Assembly (NCBI RefSeq): GCF_007678455.1
Contig: NZ_VEEP01000006.1
Coordinates: 1 to 64,000, forward strand
Direction: 5' to 3'
DNA: 64,000 bases
DNA from: Cytobacillus oceanisediminis 2691
Lineage (GTDB): Bacteria; Bacillota; Bacilli; Bacillales; Cytobacillaceae
The translations under genes were made by a program, and so were the position numbers. Within the stretch, counting starts at the first letter, position 1. Each line of letters starts with the position of its first letter. Of the stretch, positions 15,394-23,789 are shown in pieces. The notes beneath the pieces are model-generated. The model ran no database searches, was not told the DNA's origin, and saw nothing but the letters and a program-made list of their open reading frames with translations.

Positions 15394-15834
15394 ATGGATA
15401 TGGAGAAAGTGAAAATGTGGCTCGAGCTGACGAATAAATACCAAAAAGATGACTTTTGGCGTGGATTATTCAATCATGGTATCCCGGAGAGAATGGTTCA
15501 TGCTGATGATTTCCCTCTATATGATATTTATAAAAATGATTCCGCCATCTGCCTGATCCTTGAGGTTCCTGGTTTAAGCAGGAGCGATCTCTCAGTGGCT
15601 CTAAGACAGGGAGATACTCTGGTGGTGAAGGGTATTTCAAGAACCTTGTTCCCTGCTGATATGGAGGTGAAAAGGGAAAGATTTTATGGTGAATTCGAGC
15701 GCCTGATCCCGCTTCCCGAACCTACCGAGACAAGGTTCATTCAATCTACCTTCCAAGATGGGATTTTACAGGTGACCTACCCACGGCAGACTGCTGGAAC
15801 GGCAGACAGACAGGAAGATAACAGGATCCTCTGA
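15394..15834 (+). CDS. Hsp20/alpha-crystallin family protein
   Basis: 146 residues. The alpha-crystallin domain spans about residues 45-135 (YKNDSAICLILEVPGLSRSDLSV, then GDTLVVKGISR, FYGEFERLIPLPEP and GILQVTYPR, which replaces the usual GVL motif). The family comprises ATP-independent holdases. B. subtilis has a coat member, CotM; the position right after two GerP-like genes supports a spore role here. The start follows GGGAGGGCC, with an in-frame ATG two codons later as an alternative. Confidence 0.85.
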   Translation: MDMEKVKMWLELTNKYQKDDFWRGLFNHGIPERMVHADDFPLYDIYKNDSAICLILEVPGLSRSDLSVALRQGDTLVVKGISRTLFPADMEVKRERFYGEFERLIPLPEPTETRFIQSTFQDGILQVTYPRQTAGTADRQEDNRIL

Positions 15835-15946
15835 GGATGATTCACCAAAAATATCCATACTGTCCAGGCGCGTTTTTGATCGTTTTTTGCGGGTAAAGTC
15901 TTAATACCTTTTCCAGGTGCAAACAAAAAACCAAGGAGGGATTAAG

Positions 15947-16214
15947 ATGGCTCAAAACAAGAATGATGATATGGAACGTGATGAATATTTCGAGGACCGA
16001 GCCGGAACAGATGAAGCAAGATTCCATGCCGTGCCCCCATGACAAAGAGGGGTGGGCTGTCAAAAAAGAGGGACAAGATGACCCTGAACTTACCACTGGT
16101 TCAAGATCAGAGGCTGTGAATGAAGCCAAGCGTATGGCTGAGGAGGCCGGCACAATGGCATATATTCACAATGAAGACGGGAAGATCGAGGATCAGTTTA
16201 ATTATAGCAACTAG
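15947..16214 (+). pseudogene. DUF2188-like gene with a one-base frameshift
   Basis: AGGAGGG precedes ATG 15947, which reads MAQNKNDDMERDEYFEDR and then DEARFHAVPP before a TGA at 16040. In the next frame the sequence continues HDKEGWAVKKEGQ and ends IHNEDGKIEDQFNYSN, the DUF2188 ending. Removing one C from the C5 run at 16034-16038 joins them as ..FHAVP-HDKEGWAVKKEG.., which fits the family's V-V-P-H-x-x-G-W-A-V-K pattern, and gives 88 residues. It is either a true frameshift, slippage control or a base-calling error. Function of the family is unknown. Confidence 0.75.
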
Positions 16215-16237
16215 AGTTGCTGAACCTTTACCAGAAT

Positions 16238-16266
16238 AAAAGCCTTGCAGATTCCTGCAAGGCTTC
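16238..16266. terminator. Bidirectional terminator
   Basis: AAGCCTTGCAG/CTGCAAGGCTT hairpin between convergent genes; the minus strand carries TTTTATT after it. Confidence 0.85.
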
Positions 16267-16272
16267 AACTAT

Positions 16273-16836
16273 TTATGCTTTCAGAACATCATGGTCTACA
16301 TAGCGCTCGCCATTCAGCTCGCTGATGACGTTGATGGCTACCTTCGCGCCGTCGCCAGCTGTGATGATTGTGTGCATGCTGACCCCTGCGCAAGTGCCTG
16401 CAGCCCAAACACCTTCAACATTTGTTTTTCCGGCAGCATCGACGTCAAAAATCGTCTTGATTCTTGGCTCTGTGCCATCTTTTGTTGCAAGGCCAGATGC
16501 TTCAGCTACATCAGTCATCATTCCAGAAGCGATAATGACATGCTTTGCTTCATACTCGCCGTTTTCAGTCACGACTTTAACGCCGCTGTCTGTTTTGCTT
16601 ACAGAAGTCACAGTCGTTTCAACAAACTCAGCACCGAATTTTTTGGCTTGCTTGAAGCCTGTCTCTACCAAGTCAGGACCTGCAATTTCAGGTGCGCCAT
16701 AGTGGTTCTCCATCCATGCACGCTTCGTTACGCTTTTATTGTTGTCCAGCACAACTGTTTTCTTGCCAGCCTTTGCTGCGAAAATCGCTGCGCTTCCGCC
16801 TGCAGGACCCGCGCCGATAATTGCTACATCATACAT
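16273..16836 (-). CDS. Short FAD-dependent oxidoreductase, thioredoxin-reductase-like
   Basis: 187 residues against about 315 for thioredoxin reductase. The N terminus has the Rossmann motif [13 protein letters not shown], and the end has the second FAD contact GVWAAGTCAGVSMHTIITAGDGA. The NADPH domain and the CxxC pair are absent: residue about 105 (IIASGMM) leads almost directly into the C-terminal FAD part. The gene is intact with a good site (AAAGGAGG). Short flavoproteins of this type occur in Bacillus. What reduces the flavin is unclear. Confidence 0.8.
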   Translation of the reverse strand: MYDVAIIGAGPAGGSAAIFAAKAGKKTVVLDNNKSVTKRAWMENHYGAPEIAGPDLVETGFKQAKKFGAEFVETTVTSVSKTDSGVKVVTENGEYEAKHVIIASGMMTDVAEASGLATKDGTEPRIKTIFDVDAAGKTNVEGVWAAGTCAGVSMHTIITAGDGAKVAINVISELNGERYVDHDVLKA

Positions 16837-16946
16837 AGGAAAATTCCTCCTTTTCTTTATTTCAACATAATCATAACAGACTTCTTTCTATTAGCGAAAG
16901 TTTTAAAACTAGGAGGTTGGTCTCAGCATTTTATAAACAATGAGAG

Positions 16947-16980
16947 ATAAAAAATCAGCCATTCACTGGCTGATTTTAGA
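16947..16980 (-). terminator. Terminator
   Basis: AAAATCAGCCA/TGGCTGATTTT stem with T tail on the minus strand after the DUF2935-like gene. Confidence 0.85.
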
Positions 16981-16987
16981 TATGCTA

Positions 16988-17419
16988 TTAAGTTGTCTGC
17001 TGATACAGAAGTGCCTGGGCAATCCCCACAAAATATTCTGACTCACGGATGATATGATCCAATACCACTTTTGCTGTTGGATTCCTTTTAACAGCTTCAC
17101 TTTCTGTTTTGATTTGTTCACACAATTGAATGAATTCGAGGCTTTGCTGTAAATAGAAGGAGGTTAGTTTCAGTACATGCTGATGCAGCTGGGCAGGTAT
17201 GTAATTGCCCGTCCTCGTCACCGTCTCTATGAATCTCAAAACTTGATGGCGGGTCTCCCCCAATACCTTTTCCCATTCTTTCAGGGCATCCACATACTCC
17301 TGTTCTAAATCAGGTGTCAGCTCGCGGATTACGACGGTATGCTCCTCCTCCTGATGCTTCCAGAACTCGGCTTCATCCAAGATCCTCAAGGGCATCTGTT
17401 GTCCATAGTAAAATTGCAT
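16988..17419 (-). CDS. DUF2935-like four-helix protein
   Basis: 143 residues, largely helical, with several His/Glu positions (FWKHQEEEHTVVIREL near residue 20 and HQHVLKL near 88, then HIIRESEYFVGIAQ). The pattern resembles the DUF2935 half-domain, which has conserved His/Glu residues that could bind metal. I chose the ATG at 17419 after GAGGAGGG. Function is not known. It is transcribed alone, divergent from the YwaF-like gene. Confidence 0.65.
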   Translation of the reverse strand: MQFYYGQQMPLRILDEAEFWKHQEEEHTVVIRELTPDLEQEYVDALKEWEKVLGETRHQVLRFIETVTRTGNYIPAQLHQHVLKLTSFYLQQSLEFIQLCEQIKTESEAVKRNPTAKVVLDHIIRESEYFVGIAQALLYQQTT

Positions 17420-17539
17420 AAACCCACCCTCCTCAAACTGTAATCGTATGAAATGTATGTTTTTCAACTGATATATATGTCATCTGATAATATGATAAAG
17501 TAAGGATATGGAAATCTTTTTTCGAAGGGCGGCACAATT

Positions 17540-18274
17540 ATGAAGGGGTTTTTTGAACCGGGAACGGAAACTGTTTTTCAGTTGTTTTCAAGCGTCCACC
17601 TTTTGACACTCACTGCTTTCTTTATAATGATCATACTGCTCTTCTTGTTCCGGGAGCCTTTACGGAAACACGGGATCAACCGTGCTGCCCGTATCGGATT
17701 ATTCGTGGTGCTTATAGCCTCCGAAGTAAGCCTGCAAATATGGCTTTGGTGGAGCGGACACTGGAACTATCAGTATTCATTGCCACTTCACTTAAGCAGT
17801 ATTTCCCTCATCCTCTCTGCCATATTGCTATTAAACAAGAGATATGCACTGTTTGAATTCACTTATTTTGTCGGCGTCGGCAGTGCATTGCAGGCCATGA
17901 TCACACCAGACATCAGCCTATACACCTTTCCCCATTACCGATATATCCATTTCTTCGTTTCACACGGGGGAACGGTCGTAGCCAATCTGTTCATGATATT
18001 TGTGGCAGGTTACCGGCCGACTGGAAAGTCCATTTGGAAAGCATTTCTCTGGTTGAACGTCTATACGCTCATAATTTTCGTCGTCAACTTCCTGATTGAA
18101 GGCAACTATATGTACATCTCCGAAAAGCCAGTCAATCCATCGATCATTGATTTTCTTGGACCATGGCCATGGTATATCCTTTCCCTGGAGATAATTGCGC
18201 TGATCACCTTCGTGATTTTGTATTTCCCGTTCTGGGTTGCCAGACGCATGAATCAGGAAAAACAGCATAATTGA
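17540..18274 (+). CDS. TIGR02206/YwaF-family integral membrane protein
   Basis: 244 residues with about seven hydrophobic segments. Conserved features are the LPLHLSSISLILSAILL motif near residue 80, HYRYIHFFVSHGG near 135 and GPWPWYILSLE near 205, typical of the YwaF family. Function is unknown. The start ATG follows GAAGGGCGG. Standalone. Confidence 0.8.
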   Translation: MKGFFEPGTETVFQLFSSVHLLTLTAFFIMIILLFLFREPLRKHGINRAARIGLFVVLIASEVSLQIWLWWSGHWNYQYSLPLHLSSISLILSAILLLNKRYALFEFTYFVGVGSALQAMITPDISLYTFPHYRYIHFFVSHGGTVVANLFMIFVAGYRPTGKSIWKAFLWLNVYTLIIFVVNFLIEGNYMYISEKPVNPSIIDFLGPWPWYILSLEIIALITFVILYFPFWVARRMNQEKQHN

Positions 18275-18319
18275 CTTTGGGAACATTATTGCATTCTGCA
18301 CCAAGATTTTTTTAAGATG

Positions 18320-18507
18320 AAGGCTCTGTTAAACAAGACTGTTGATTTTCGTTCCAGGCGCTTCGCTTTCCGCGGGGCTGGCGCTGAGCCTCCTCGTCGC
18401 TTTGCTCCTGCGGGGTCTCACCTGACCAGCTGCGCCCGCAGGAGTCTACGCGCCCTCCACTACAATCAACAGGTGTGTAAAAACAACATTGGGCTTCAAC
18501 AGAGCCA
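18320..18507. repeat. MITE-like dispersed element with nested inverted ends
   Basis: Outer inverted ends GGCTCTGTT (18322-18330) and AACAGAGCC (18498-18506) enclose inner ends TGTTGATT (18340-18347) and AATCAACA (18464-18471). The GC-rich body (GCGCTTCGCTTTCCGCGGG, then GCAGGAGTCTACGCGCC) is a sequence type I recognise from many Bacillaceae intergenic regions. No transposase is present. With the terminator that follows, it accounts for the gene-free stretch. Confidence 0.75.
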
Positions 18508-18555
18508 AGATGAAAGAAATGTTATTTACAAAAGCCAATCCATGCCAAAAACAGC

Positions 18556-18586
18556 AAAAAGCCCGGAGAATAATCTCCGGACTTTA
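18556..18586 (-). terminator. Terminator of the HpaB-like gene
   Basis: AAAGTCCGGAGA/TCTCCGGGCTTTTT stem with T tail on the minus strand. Confidence 0.85.
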
Positions 18587-18599
18587 CATTTTCTATCAT

Positions 18600-20036
18600 T
18601 CAACTTTTCAATAAATCGTTGACCAAATCCACCGCTGGTTTCTTGTCATACTGATTGTACAACCCGACTGAAATCCGGGCCGGATCGCCGAAAAAGAATC
18701 GCTCGTAGATGGTTTCTCTTCCCGCAAAAGCGCTTGAGCACATATCCCATGCCAATCTGAACAATTGAACTCTTTCCTTCGCTTCGGTATCTGCTCCCTG
18801 CAAATACAGGTCCAGGTCACTTCTTAGATCCGATTTAAAATCATTGCTTGTCGGAATGGTGATGGTTCCACTGGCCCCCAGCAGCTGAAGGATTTCTACG
18901 AATCTTGGATAAAACTTTGGAAACATAAGACTTGCAACAGTAAGAGGGCTCGCATCCGGTACCATCAAGCCGGAACTATTTTCCCTCGCCTGCATTTCTG
19001 AGGATAATAGCAGCCCTTTCATCATTTCCACACCACATATAATTTCACTGATTTTTTCTTTTACATGCTGATATTCGCCAATCCCGATCGTTTCCGTAAT
19101 TAATTGGGCAGTTCCCAGGAACAGCCTGGATTTCGTAAGCTGCCTTGATAATGTCTGATGAACCAGGAAGGTATTGAAATTGGTTTCGTTGAACAGATTC
19201 ATGGCTGCATTAATATCTTTATATAAAAAAACTCTTTCCCACGGCACAAAGGTGTTATCGAAAATCACAATCGTATCCATTTCTTCAAATCGTGACCCCA
19301 GTGGATGGTCAAAGTGGGAGTCGTTATAGACAAAAGATTCCCTGCAGACAAACTTTAAGTTTTCTGTGCTGCTCGGAATCGAAAAGGCATATACATAATC
19401 CTCTTCGATGAATTTCCCGCCGGCCGGCAAAACCATCAGTTCATCTGTGATGCCTCCTTGTGTAGCCAATAACCTGGCACCCTTAATGAAAATCCCGTCA
19501 GCTGTCTCCTTGACAACTCGGGCAGAAATTGGCTGCTCCTTCTCTTCAAAATACGCGAGCGAACGATTCACCTGCGGCGTGACATACGTATGGGAAAAGG
19601 TAAGGTCATTCTCTCTTGCCTTTTCATAAAGACACGTCACATTCCTGCCTAATTTATTTTTCCCTTCAAAGACATGTGCTGAAGCACCAAGAGCCATTAA
19701 GGCTGTATTCATGTAATCAGGGGTCCTCCCCATCATTCCGCCAGTCAGCTTTGCCCACTCCCCGGCAGCAAGCCTCCTGAGTTCCAGGTCTTCTTTTTTG
19801 AGGGGGGGATGAAAAGACCGGCCAACCCGGTTTCCCGTTGTAGGCGATTTATAGGTCATCAGCGGCAAATTTCCCTCTTCCAGCTGAAAATCATACAAGC
19901 GGGCTTTACTATTGATCACTCCCTTAAAGGCAGGATGTGCTACGATGTCTCCCGTGACTTTCTGTCCATCAAACCAAATATTGCTTTGCAAATTACCGAT
20001 TCTTTCTTTCAACTGTGTTCCATTGATTGCAGGCAT
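18600..20036 (-). CDS. 4-hydroxyphenylacetate 3-monooxygenase (HpaB) family oxygenase
   Basis: 478 residues, the usual length of the FADH2-dependent HpaB family (B. subtilis YoaI is similar), which hydroxylates phenols to catechols. Recognisable stretches are LTGGMMGRTPDYMN near residue 100, FVPWERVFLYKD near 270 and FYPRFVEILQLLGASG near 390. I chose the ATG at 20036 (MPAINGTQLKERI) because AGGAGTGGGG precedes it; the longer frame to 20132 has no site. The reductase partner HpaC is not adjacent. It may act in aromatic catabolism or pigment formation; the substrate is not known. Confidence 0.9.
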   Translation of the reverse strand: MPAINGTQLKERIGNLQSNIWFDGQKVTGDIVAHPAFKGVINSKARLYDFQLEEGNLPLMTYKSPTTGNRVGRSFHPPLKKEDLELRRLAAGEWAKLTGGMMGRTPDYMNTALMALGASAHVFEGKNKLGRNVTCLYEKARENDLTFSHTYVTPQVNRSLAYFEEKEQPISARVVKETADGIFIKGARLLATQGGITDELMVLPAGGKFIEEDYVYAFSIPSSTENLKFVCRESFVYNDSHFDHPLGSRFEEMDTIVIFDNTFVPWERVFLYKDINAAMNLFNETNFNTFLVHQTLSRQLTKSRLFLGTAQLITETIGIGEYQHVKEKISEIICGVEMMKGLLLSSEMQARENSSGLMVPDASPLTVASLMFPKFYPRFVEILQLLGASGTITIPTSNDFKSDLRSDLDLYLQGADTEAKERVQLFRLAWDMCSSAFAGRETIYERFFFGDPARISVGLYNQYDKKPAVDLVNDLLKS

Positions 20037-20174
20037 ATCCCCACTCCTGACTTTTCCTTGCTTTTTACCGTCATGCCTATATCTATTCAAGTTTTTCTGC
20101 AGTATTGCATGGTTTATTTTAAAGAAGTTCATGAGGTTATACGCAAAGTATCAAGCAATGTGAAAAAGGCCATG

Positions 20175-20204
20175 AAAAAAGACCTCCTTTGAGGCCCTTT
20201 TTCA
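20175..20204 (-). terminator. Terminator of the Gly/Pro-rich gene
   Basis: GGGCCTC/GAGGTCT stem with a T6 tail on the minus strand, just after the stop at 20209. Confidence 0.75.
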
Positions 20205-20208
20205 CTAG

Positions 20209-20622
20209 TTAGAATTTAGAGAGAGCTTTATTAGCATTTTCCGGATAGCCAGAGCCGAATGAATCTAAATTTGAATTTCCGTAGAATGGATAGCCATCTG
20301 CTTGGTATCCAACGCCGCCTGGTGCTATTGGGTAGCCGGTTCCAGCCGGACCTGGATAGCCTGCTGCCCCCACTCCTGGATAACCGCCATAACCACCTGG
20401 GTAGCCACCGAATCCTGGTCCAGGATATCCTCCAGGGGGGAAGTAGCCTCCTCCAGGAAAGCCTGCTCCCGGATAACCGAAAGGTGGCGGCGGCAATGGA
20501 CGGGGAGCTGCCAAAGCCCCGCCAAGGAATCCACCTGCTAAACCGCCTAAAAACGGCAACCAGCCAAGACCAGCGCCAAATCTATAATCATTTCGTTGAT
20601 AACCATTTACATATGGATGCAT
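20209..20622 (-). CDS. Gly/Pro/Tyr-rich coat-like protein
   Basis: 137 residues from ATG 20622, chosen for the GAGGAGG before it. After MHPYVNGYQRNDYRFGAG comes a hydrophobic glycine-rich segment (LPFLGGLAGGFLGGALAA) and then GYPG-type repeats (GYPGPGFGGYPGGYGGYPG) to near residue 105. The layout resembles the 98-residue protein at 14239-14535: polar start, hydrophobic Gly patch and aromatic low-complexity body, but in a different order. A spore coat or surface role is inferred from composition only. Confidence 0.7.
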   Translation of the reverse strand: MHPYVNGYQRNDYRFGAGLGWLPFLGGLAGGFLGGALAAPRPLPPPPFGYPGAGFPGGGYFPPGGYPGPGFGGYPGGYGGYPGVGAAGYPGPAGTGYPIAPGGVGYQADGYPFYGNSNLDSFGSGYPENANKALSKF

Positions 20623-20642
20623 ATTTAAAAACCTCCTCTTCT

Positions 20643-20672
20643 CCATGTTTATGCATGTTCCGCCGATTTTGT
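20643..20672 (-). promoter_or_regulatory. Possible SigK promoter for the Gly/Pro-rich gene
   Basis: On the minus strand AC, 17 bases, then CATAAACAT, close to AC-N17-CATAnnnTA, about 25 bases before the start codon. Suggestive only. Confidence 0.35.
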
Positions 20673-20757
20673 CTGGGCCCAGTTCTGCCAAACCTTGATT
20701 CTAAACGGCAATGATGGAACAGTAGGAGATCAATCCTATGACCAGATGCTGAATGGA

Positions 20758-21198
20758 TTATTGGATATTCAATTCCATCACCGTCGAGATAGGCTTGAAT
20801 CCTAAGTTTTCACAGAGTAATCTTGAAGGGTTTCCATTGAACACATTAAGCTGGATCGTCCTGATTCCCAGCGCCTTAAACTCATTAATCGCGGCTACCG
20901 TAAGTTCCCGGGCGACACCGGACTTTCTGTACTTTGGGAATACGTATACACTTAGCAAATTTCCCATGACCTGGCTCTTCGCAGGATTCAAGTCTGTAAC
21001 CAGGAGAATCCATCCCCTCAGCTTGCGTTGTTCTATATCGATGAGAAAATAGCCTCCATTTTGAATTACGGGCATAAACAGATTATACGCATTCTGCACA
21101 CTATTTTCAGCATATCCCATCGAGCTTTCCTTCATCACTTTCCCGGACAGCTGAATAAGATGGTTCGCCTCTTCCTGAGTTGCTCTTCTGATTGCCAT
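20758..21198 (-). CDS. GNAT-family N-acetyltransferase
   Basis: 146 residues with the acetyl-CoA-binding pattern: LLSVYVFPKYRKSGVARELTVAA (motif A, near 80-105), LGIRTIQLNV, then NLGFKPIS (motif B) near the C terminus. The acceptor is unknown. Transcribed alone. Confidence 0.88.
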   Translation of the reverse strand: MAIRRATQEEANHLIQLSGKVMKESSMGYAENSVQNAYNLFMPVIQNGGYFLIDIEQRKLRGWILLVTDLNPAKSQVMGNLLSVYVFPKYRKSGVARELTVAAINEFKALGIRTIQLNVFNGNPSRLLCENLGFKPISTVMELNIQ

Positions 21199-21289
21199 TC
21201 AACATACCTCGATTCAAAAATATTATGTTTTAATATATAGCAAAACCATGAAACGAGTGTTTGTCATGGTGTACAGAAAATAAAAAGAC

Positions 21290-21393
21290 AAGCTATAGCG
21301 GGAGTTTGAAACGTCTTTTAATTTACAAAAGCCCGCTATCGAAGCAGAAACAGAAAAAAGCCTAACTTTCCCCTTAAGGAAAAGTCAGGCTTA
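21290..21393 (-). terminator. Two hairpins between GNAT and the secreted hydrolase
   Basis: The segment 21354-21393 (AAGCCTAACTTTCC against GGAAAAGTCAGGCTT) is the terminator of the hydrolase gene, with a T-rich tail on the minus strand. A second inverted repeat (CTATAGCGGG/CCCGCTAT) at about 21293-21340 may be another terminator or a small repeat. Confidence 0.65.
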
Positions 21394-21416
21394 GGGTTTT
21401 GAAAGATTTATAGGTC

Positions 21417-22556
21417 TTAAGGAAGTTTCCAGGCTACATTATAGTCATTTTCCCCGCCATAATACTGCCAAATTTGTGCCTTTTCGGTTGTTCCCGGGAA
21501 ATTGCCCCAGTCTGGATTGCTGATTGTTAAATCTTCAGGAATGTCACCCGGGTAATAGGCCACCCAGTAAGCTCCCGGAGTGCTTGGCGAAAATTCCCCC
21601 ATTGAAACTTCCCAGCTCCATTTTGAGGAATAGGTACCAGGCTTAACGCCTTCCCCATATTGATTCAGATAATTGACAAAAGCGGTATAGATCGCCTGAT
21701 TGTTCGCATAGTCATATTCTTTCGTACCAGTTGATGCTGGTTCAACATCAATAAAGATAACAGGTCTTACTTTCGAACCATAGACGCTTTTCATAGCTTC
21801 ATAGGTTTCTAGTGCCAATTTTGCCTGCTGCGCTCCCCATTCACTTGCAGAAATACCCGCAGGTGCCTGTTGCATACCAGTTAAAAACCAGTAACCATAA
21901 ATATATGCAGCATCCTCTGCTCTGGCACTGCTGAAGAATTTCCCGCTGCCTGTGCCTGCGTCAAATTGAACGACGCTTCCATATCCCAACTTCCCAAGAT
22001 AAAAATCATTCCCAGCAGGATTAGGTATAGACGTAGCTGAATCAGTTCCATAATAATATTCCGTTTGAACTTCAGGTTCGGTCTTTTCTTCTGATGGGCT
22101 GTTAGAGAAAATCGCTGAATTTGCGGCAGCATGCGATCTTGCCGTTTCACTTGCATGCAAACCTGCCTGCGATTTGCTGATTTTATTTTCTTTCTTTAGC
22201 TGGGCTTCAGCGCTATTAGACTGTGAAGGCTCTACAATCTTTTCTTCTGTTTCAGGCTGGGTATCAGCTTCAGGCTTTGCTTCTGCCTCTGGCGCAGTTA
22301 CCTCTGGTTTGGCTTCTGCTTTAGATGCAGTTACCTCCGGCTTTGTTTCTTCTTTAGGCTGGACAGTAAGCTCGGCCTTTTTAGGAGTTGCTGAAGTCAC
22401 AGAGGTTGCTTTTTCACGTCCCTGAAGATTCTGCGCACTGTTTGCTTGATTAGGTGCAGCAGCTTCAGTGAAATGGCCTCCAGAAATAATACCAAATGAC
22501 AATACTGTTGTTGCGACGAAAGTTTTTACCAGTTTCTTTATATTTTTCATTCTCAT
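21417..22556 (-). CDS. Secreted glycoside-hydrolase-like protein (GH25/DUF1906-type barrel)
   Basis: 379 residues. A signal peptide at 1-33 (KKLVKTFVATTVLSFGIISGGHFTEA) is followed by a Lys/Glu/Pro/Ala-rich low-complexity linker to about 165, with PEVTA(S/P)..AEAKPE repeats. The C-terminal domain (about 170-379) has YYYGTDSAT, YIYGYWFLTG, VRPVIFIDVEPAS and GTYSSKWSWEV, ending QIWQYYGG, a barrel of the lysozyme-like or DUF1906 kind. The acidic FIDVEP could be catalytic. Likely envelope-associated. It lies head to tail with another secreted low-complexity protein. Confidence 0.75.
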   Translation of the reverse strand: MRMKNIKKLVKTFVATTVLSFGIISGGHFTEAAAPNQANSAQNLQGREKATSVTSATPKKAELTVQPKEETKPEVTASKAEAKPEVTAPEAEAKPEADTQPETEEKIVEPSQSNSAEAQLKKENKISKSQAGLHASETARSHAAANSAIFSNSPSEEKTEPEVQTEYYYGTDSATSIPNPAGNDFYLGKLGYGSVVQFDAGTGSGKFFSSARAEDAAYIYGYWFLTGMQQAPAGISASEWGAQQAKLALETYEAMKSVYGSKVRPVIFIDVEPASTGTKEYDYANNQAIYTAFVNYLNQYGEGVKPGTYSSKWSWEVSMGEFSPSTPGAYWVAYYPGDIPEDLTISNPDWGNFPGTTEKAQIWQYYGGENDYNVAWKLP

Positions 22557-22588
22557 TTTGCTCCCTTTTACTATGTTTTTTTAGCTAA

Positions 22589-23494
22589 TTAAGCAGTAAA
22601 CATTAAGAAAAAAGGAGCTGCCTTCGGCGGTGGTGAAGGTGGAGCATTAATCCATTGATGAAAGTAATAAGCATGGCAGGAATTATGGATACGGGCATGA
22701 TTTCCACCAAAGTAATCATTCCCTTCAAGCAAACCTGCAATGAAGCTCATTGTGCCGGACCCCGAGCTTATTTGCTCATTTGATTGCCCTCCAGGCGTTT
22801 GCGTTCGTTGTGGAGGATTACTCATGATTTCAATGAATCTAGGATTCTTCTTATCTCCAGAAGGAGTTTCTTGTTTGCCCTCTATTAAAGGTTCCTTCGC
22901 CAAACGAAGAGTACTGCGTTTCTTTTTTGAAACGGAAGGCTTTTCATTTTTTGAAGAAATCTCTGGCCTGGCATCGGTTCCGCCTTGAATGTGGCTGTAT
23001 TCATCTGCCTCGTAAAACCTTTTACTTGGAGCTTGAACCTTTGACGCCTTAGCAGACTCAGCAGTGACAACTTTTGGCTTTGCCTGAACCGGTGCCTGGC
23101 CTTTCCGCATTACAGCAGATTCAGTAGGTTTCCCAGCCTTTATTTTATTTTTTATAGAAGGAATAATCTTTTCATTACTCCTATCCGTCTTGTCCGGTAA
23201 CTTTTGAACAGATTTAATCGATTGGGTTGGCCGGGAATCAGGCTTCTGAACTGGTTTCTGGACAGGTTTCTGACCCGCCTGTTCCGGCTTCTTATTTACG
23301 CTGTCAGGATTAACGGGGATTTCTTTATTCGTGGCCTCTGGAGAATCTGCTTTACGTGTAACTTGAGTATGTACTTCAGATTTTTGAGTCACCGGCTGAC
23401 CGGCTGAACCATTTTTCTCAGCAAATGCATTATCCGGAAAGAAAGAGGCCGCTCCTAAAAAAACACCCATCAGAATAACATGCCGGATGCGCAC
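22589..23494 (-). CDS. Secreted Lys/Pro/Gln-rich protein of unknown function
   Basis: 301 residues from GTG 23494, chosen because GAAAGGGGGTGAGATA precedes it and it gives a clean signal peptide (RIRHVILMGVFLGAASFFPDNAFA). The mature part is polar low complexity (KPVQKPVQKP repeats near 95) to about residue 240. The end is different: SFIAGLLEGNDYFGGNHARIHNSCHAYYF and a Pro-rich hydrophobic tail. It lies 32 bases upstream of the hydrolase gene, so likely one operon. No family recognised. Confidence 0.7.
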   Translation of the reverse strand: MRIRHVILMGVFLGAASFFPDNAFAEKNGSAGQPVTQKSEVHTQVTRKADSPEATNKEIPVNPDSVNKKPEQAGQKPVQKPVQKPDSRPTQSIKSVQKLPDKTDRSNEKIIPSIKNKIKAGKPTESAVMRKGQAPVQAKPKVVTAESAKASKVQAPSKRFYEADEYSHIQGGTDARPEISSKNEKPSVSKKKRSTLRLAKEPLIEGKQETPSGDKKNPRFIEIMSNPPQRTQTPGGQSNEQISSGSGTMSFIAGLLEGNDYFGGNHARIHNSCHAYYFHQWINAPPSPPPKAAPFFLMFTA

Positions 23495-23680
23495 TATCTC
23501 ACCCCCTTTCAGAAGCAAGGATTCATCACTTCCATGGAGAGGATTCGACATAAACTTTGGATTTTCGACGGTTGCTTTTCCTTTAAACTAAAAGAGTTCT
23601 TTTAACCCAATTAACCCCTATGATTGACTAAGTCTAATGACCTTAAATCAAAGAGTTCGTTTTTCGACTATTTGTCTAGC

Positions 23681-23720
23681 AAAATAAAAAAGCCGATTTT
23701 CGAGTTGGAAAATCGGCTCA
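23681..23720 (-). terminator. Terminator of the 55-residue membrane protein gene
   Basis: GCCGATTTTC/GAAAATCGGC stem with a TTTTTTATTTT tail on the minus strand. A second hairpin without a T run, AAGGCTGTC/GACAGCCTT, lies at 23761-23787. Confidence 0.8.
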
Positions 23721-23789
23721 TAGGATCCCTTTAAAATAAGTTAACTTTTTCAGGTAATTAAGGCTGTCCATTATTAGACAGCCTTATTA

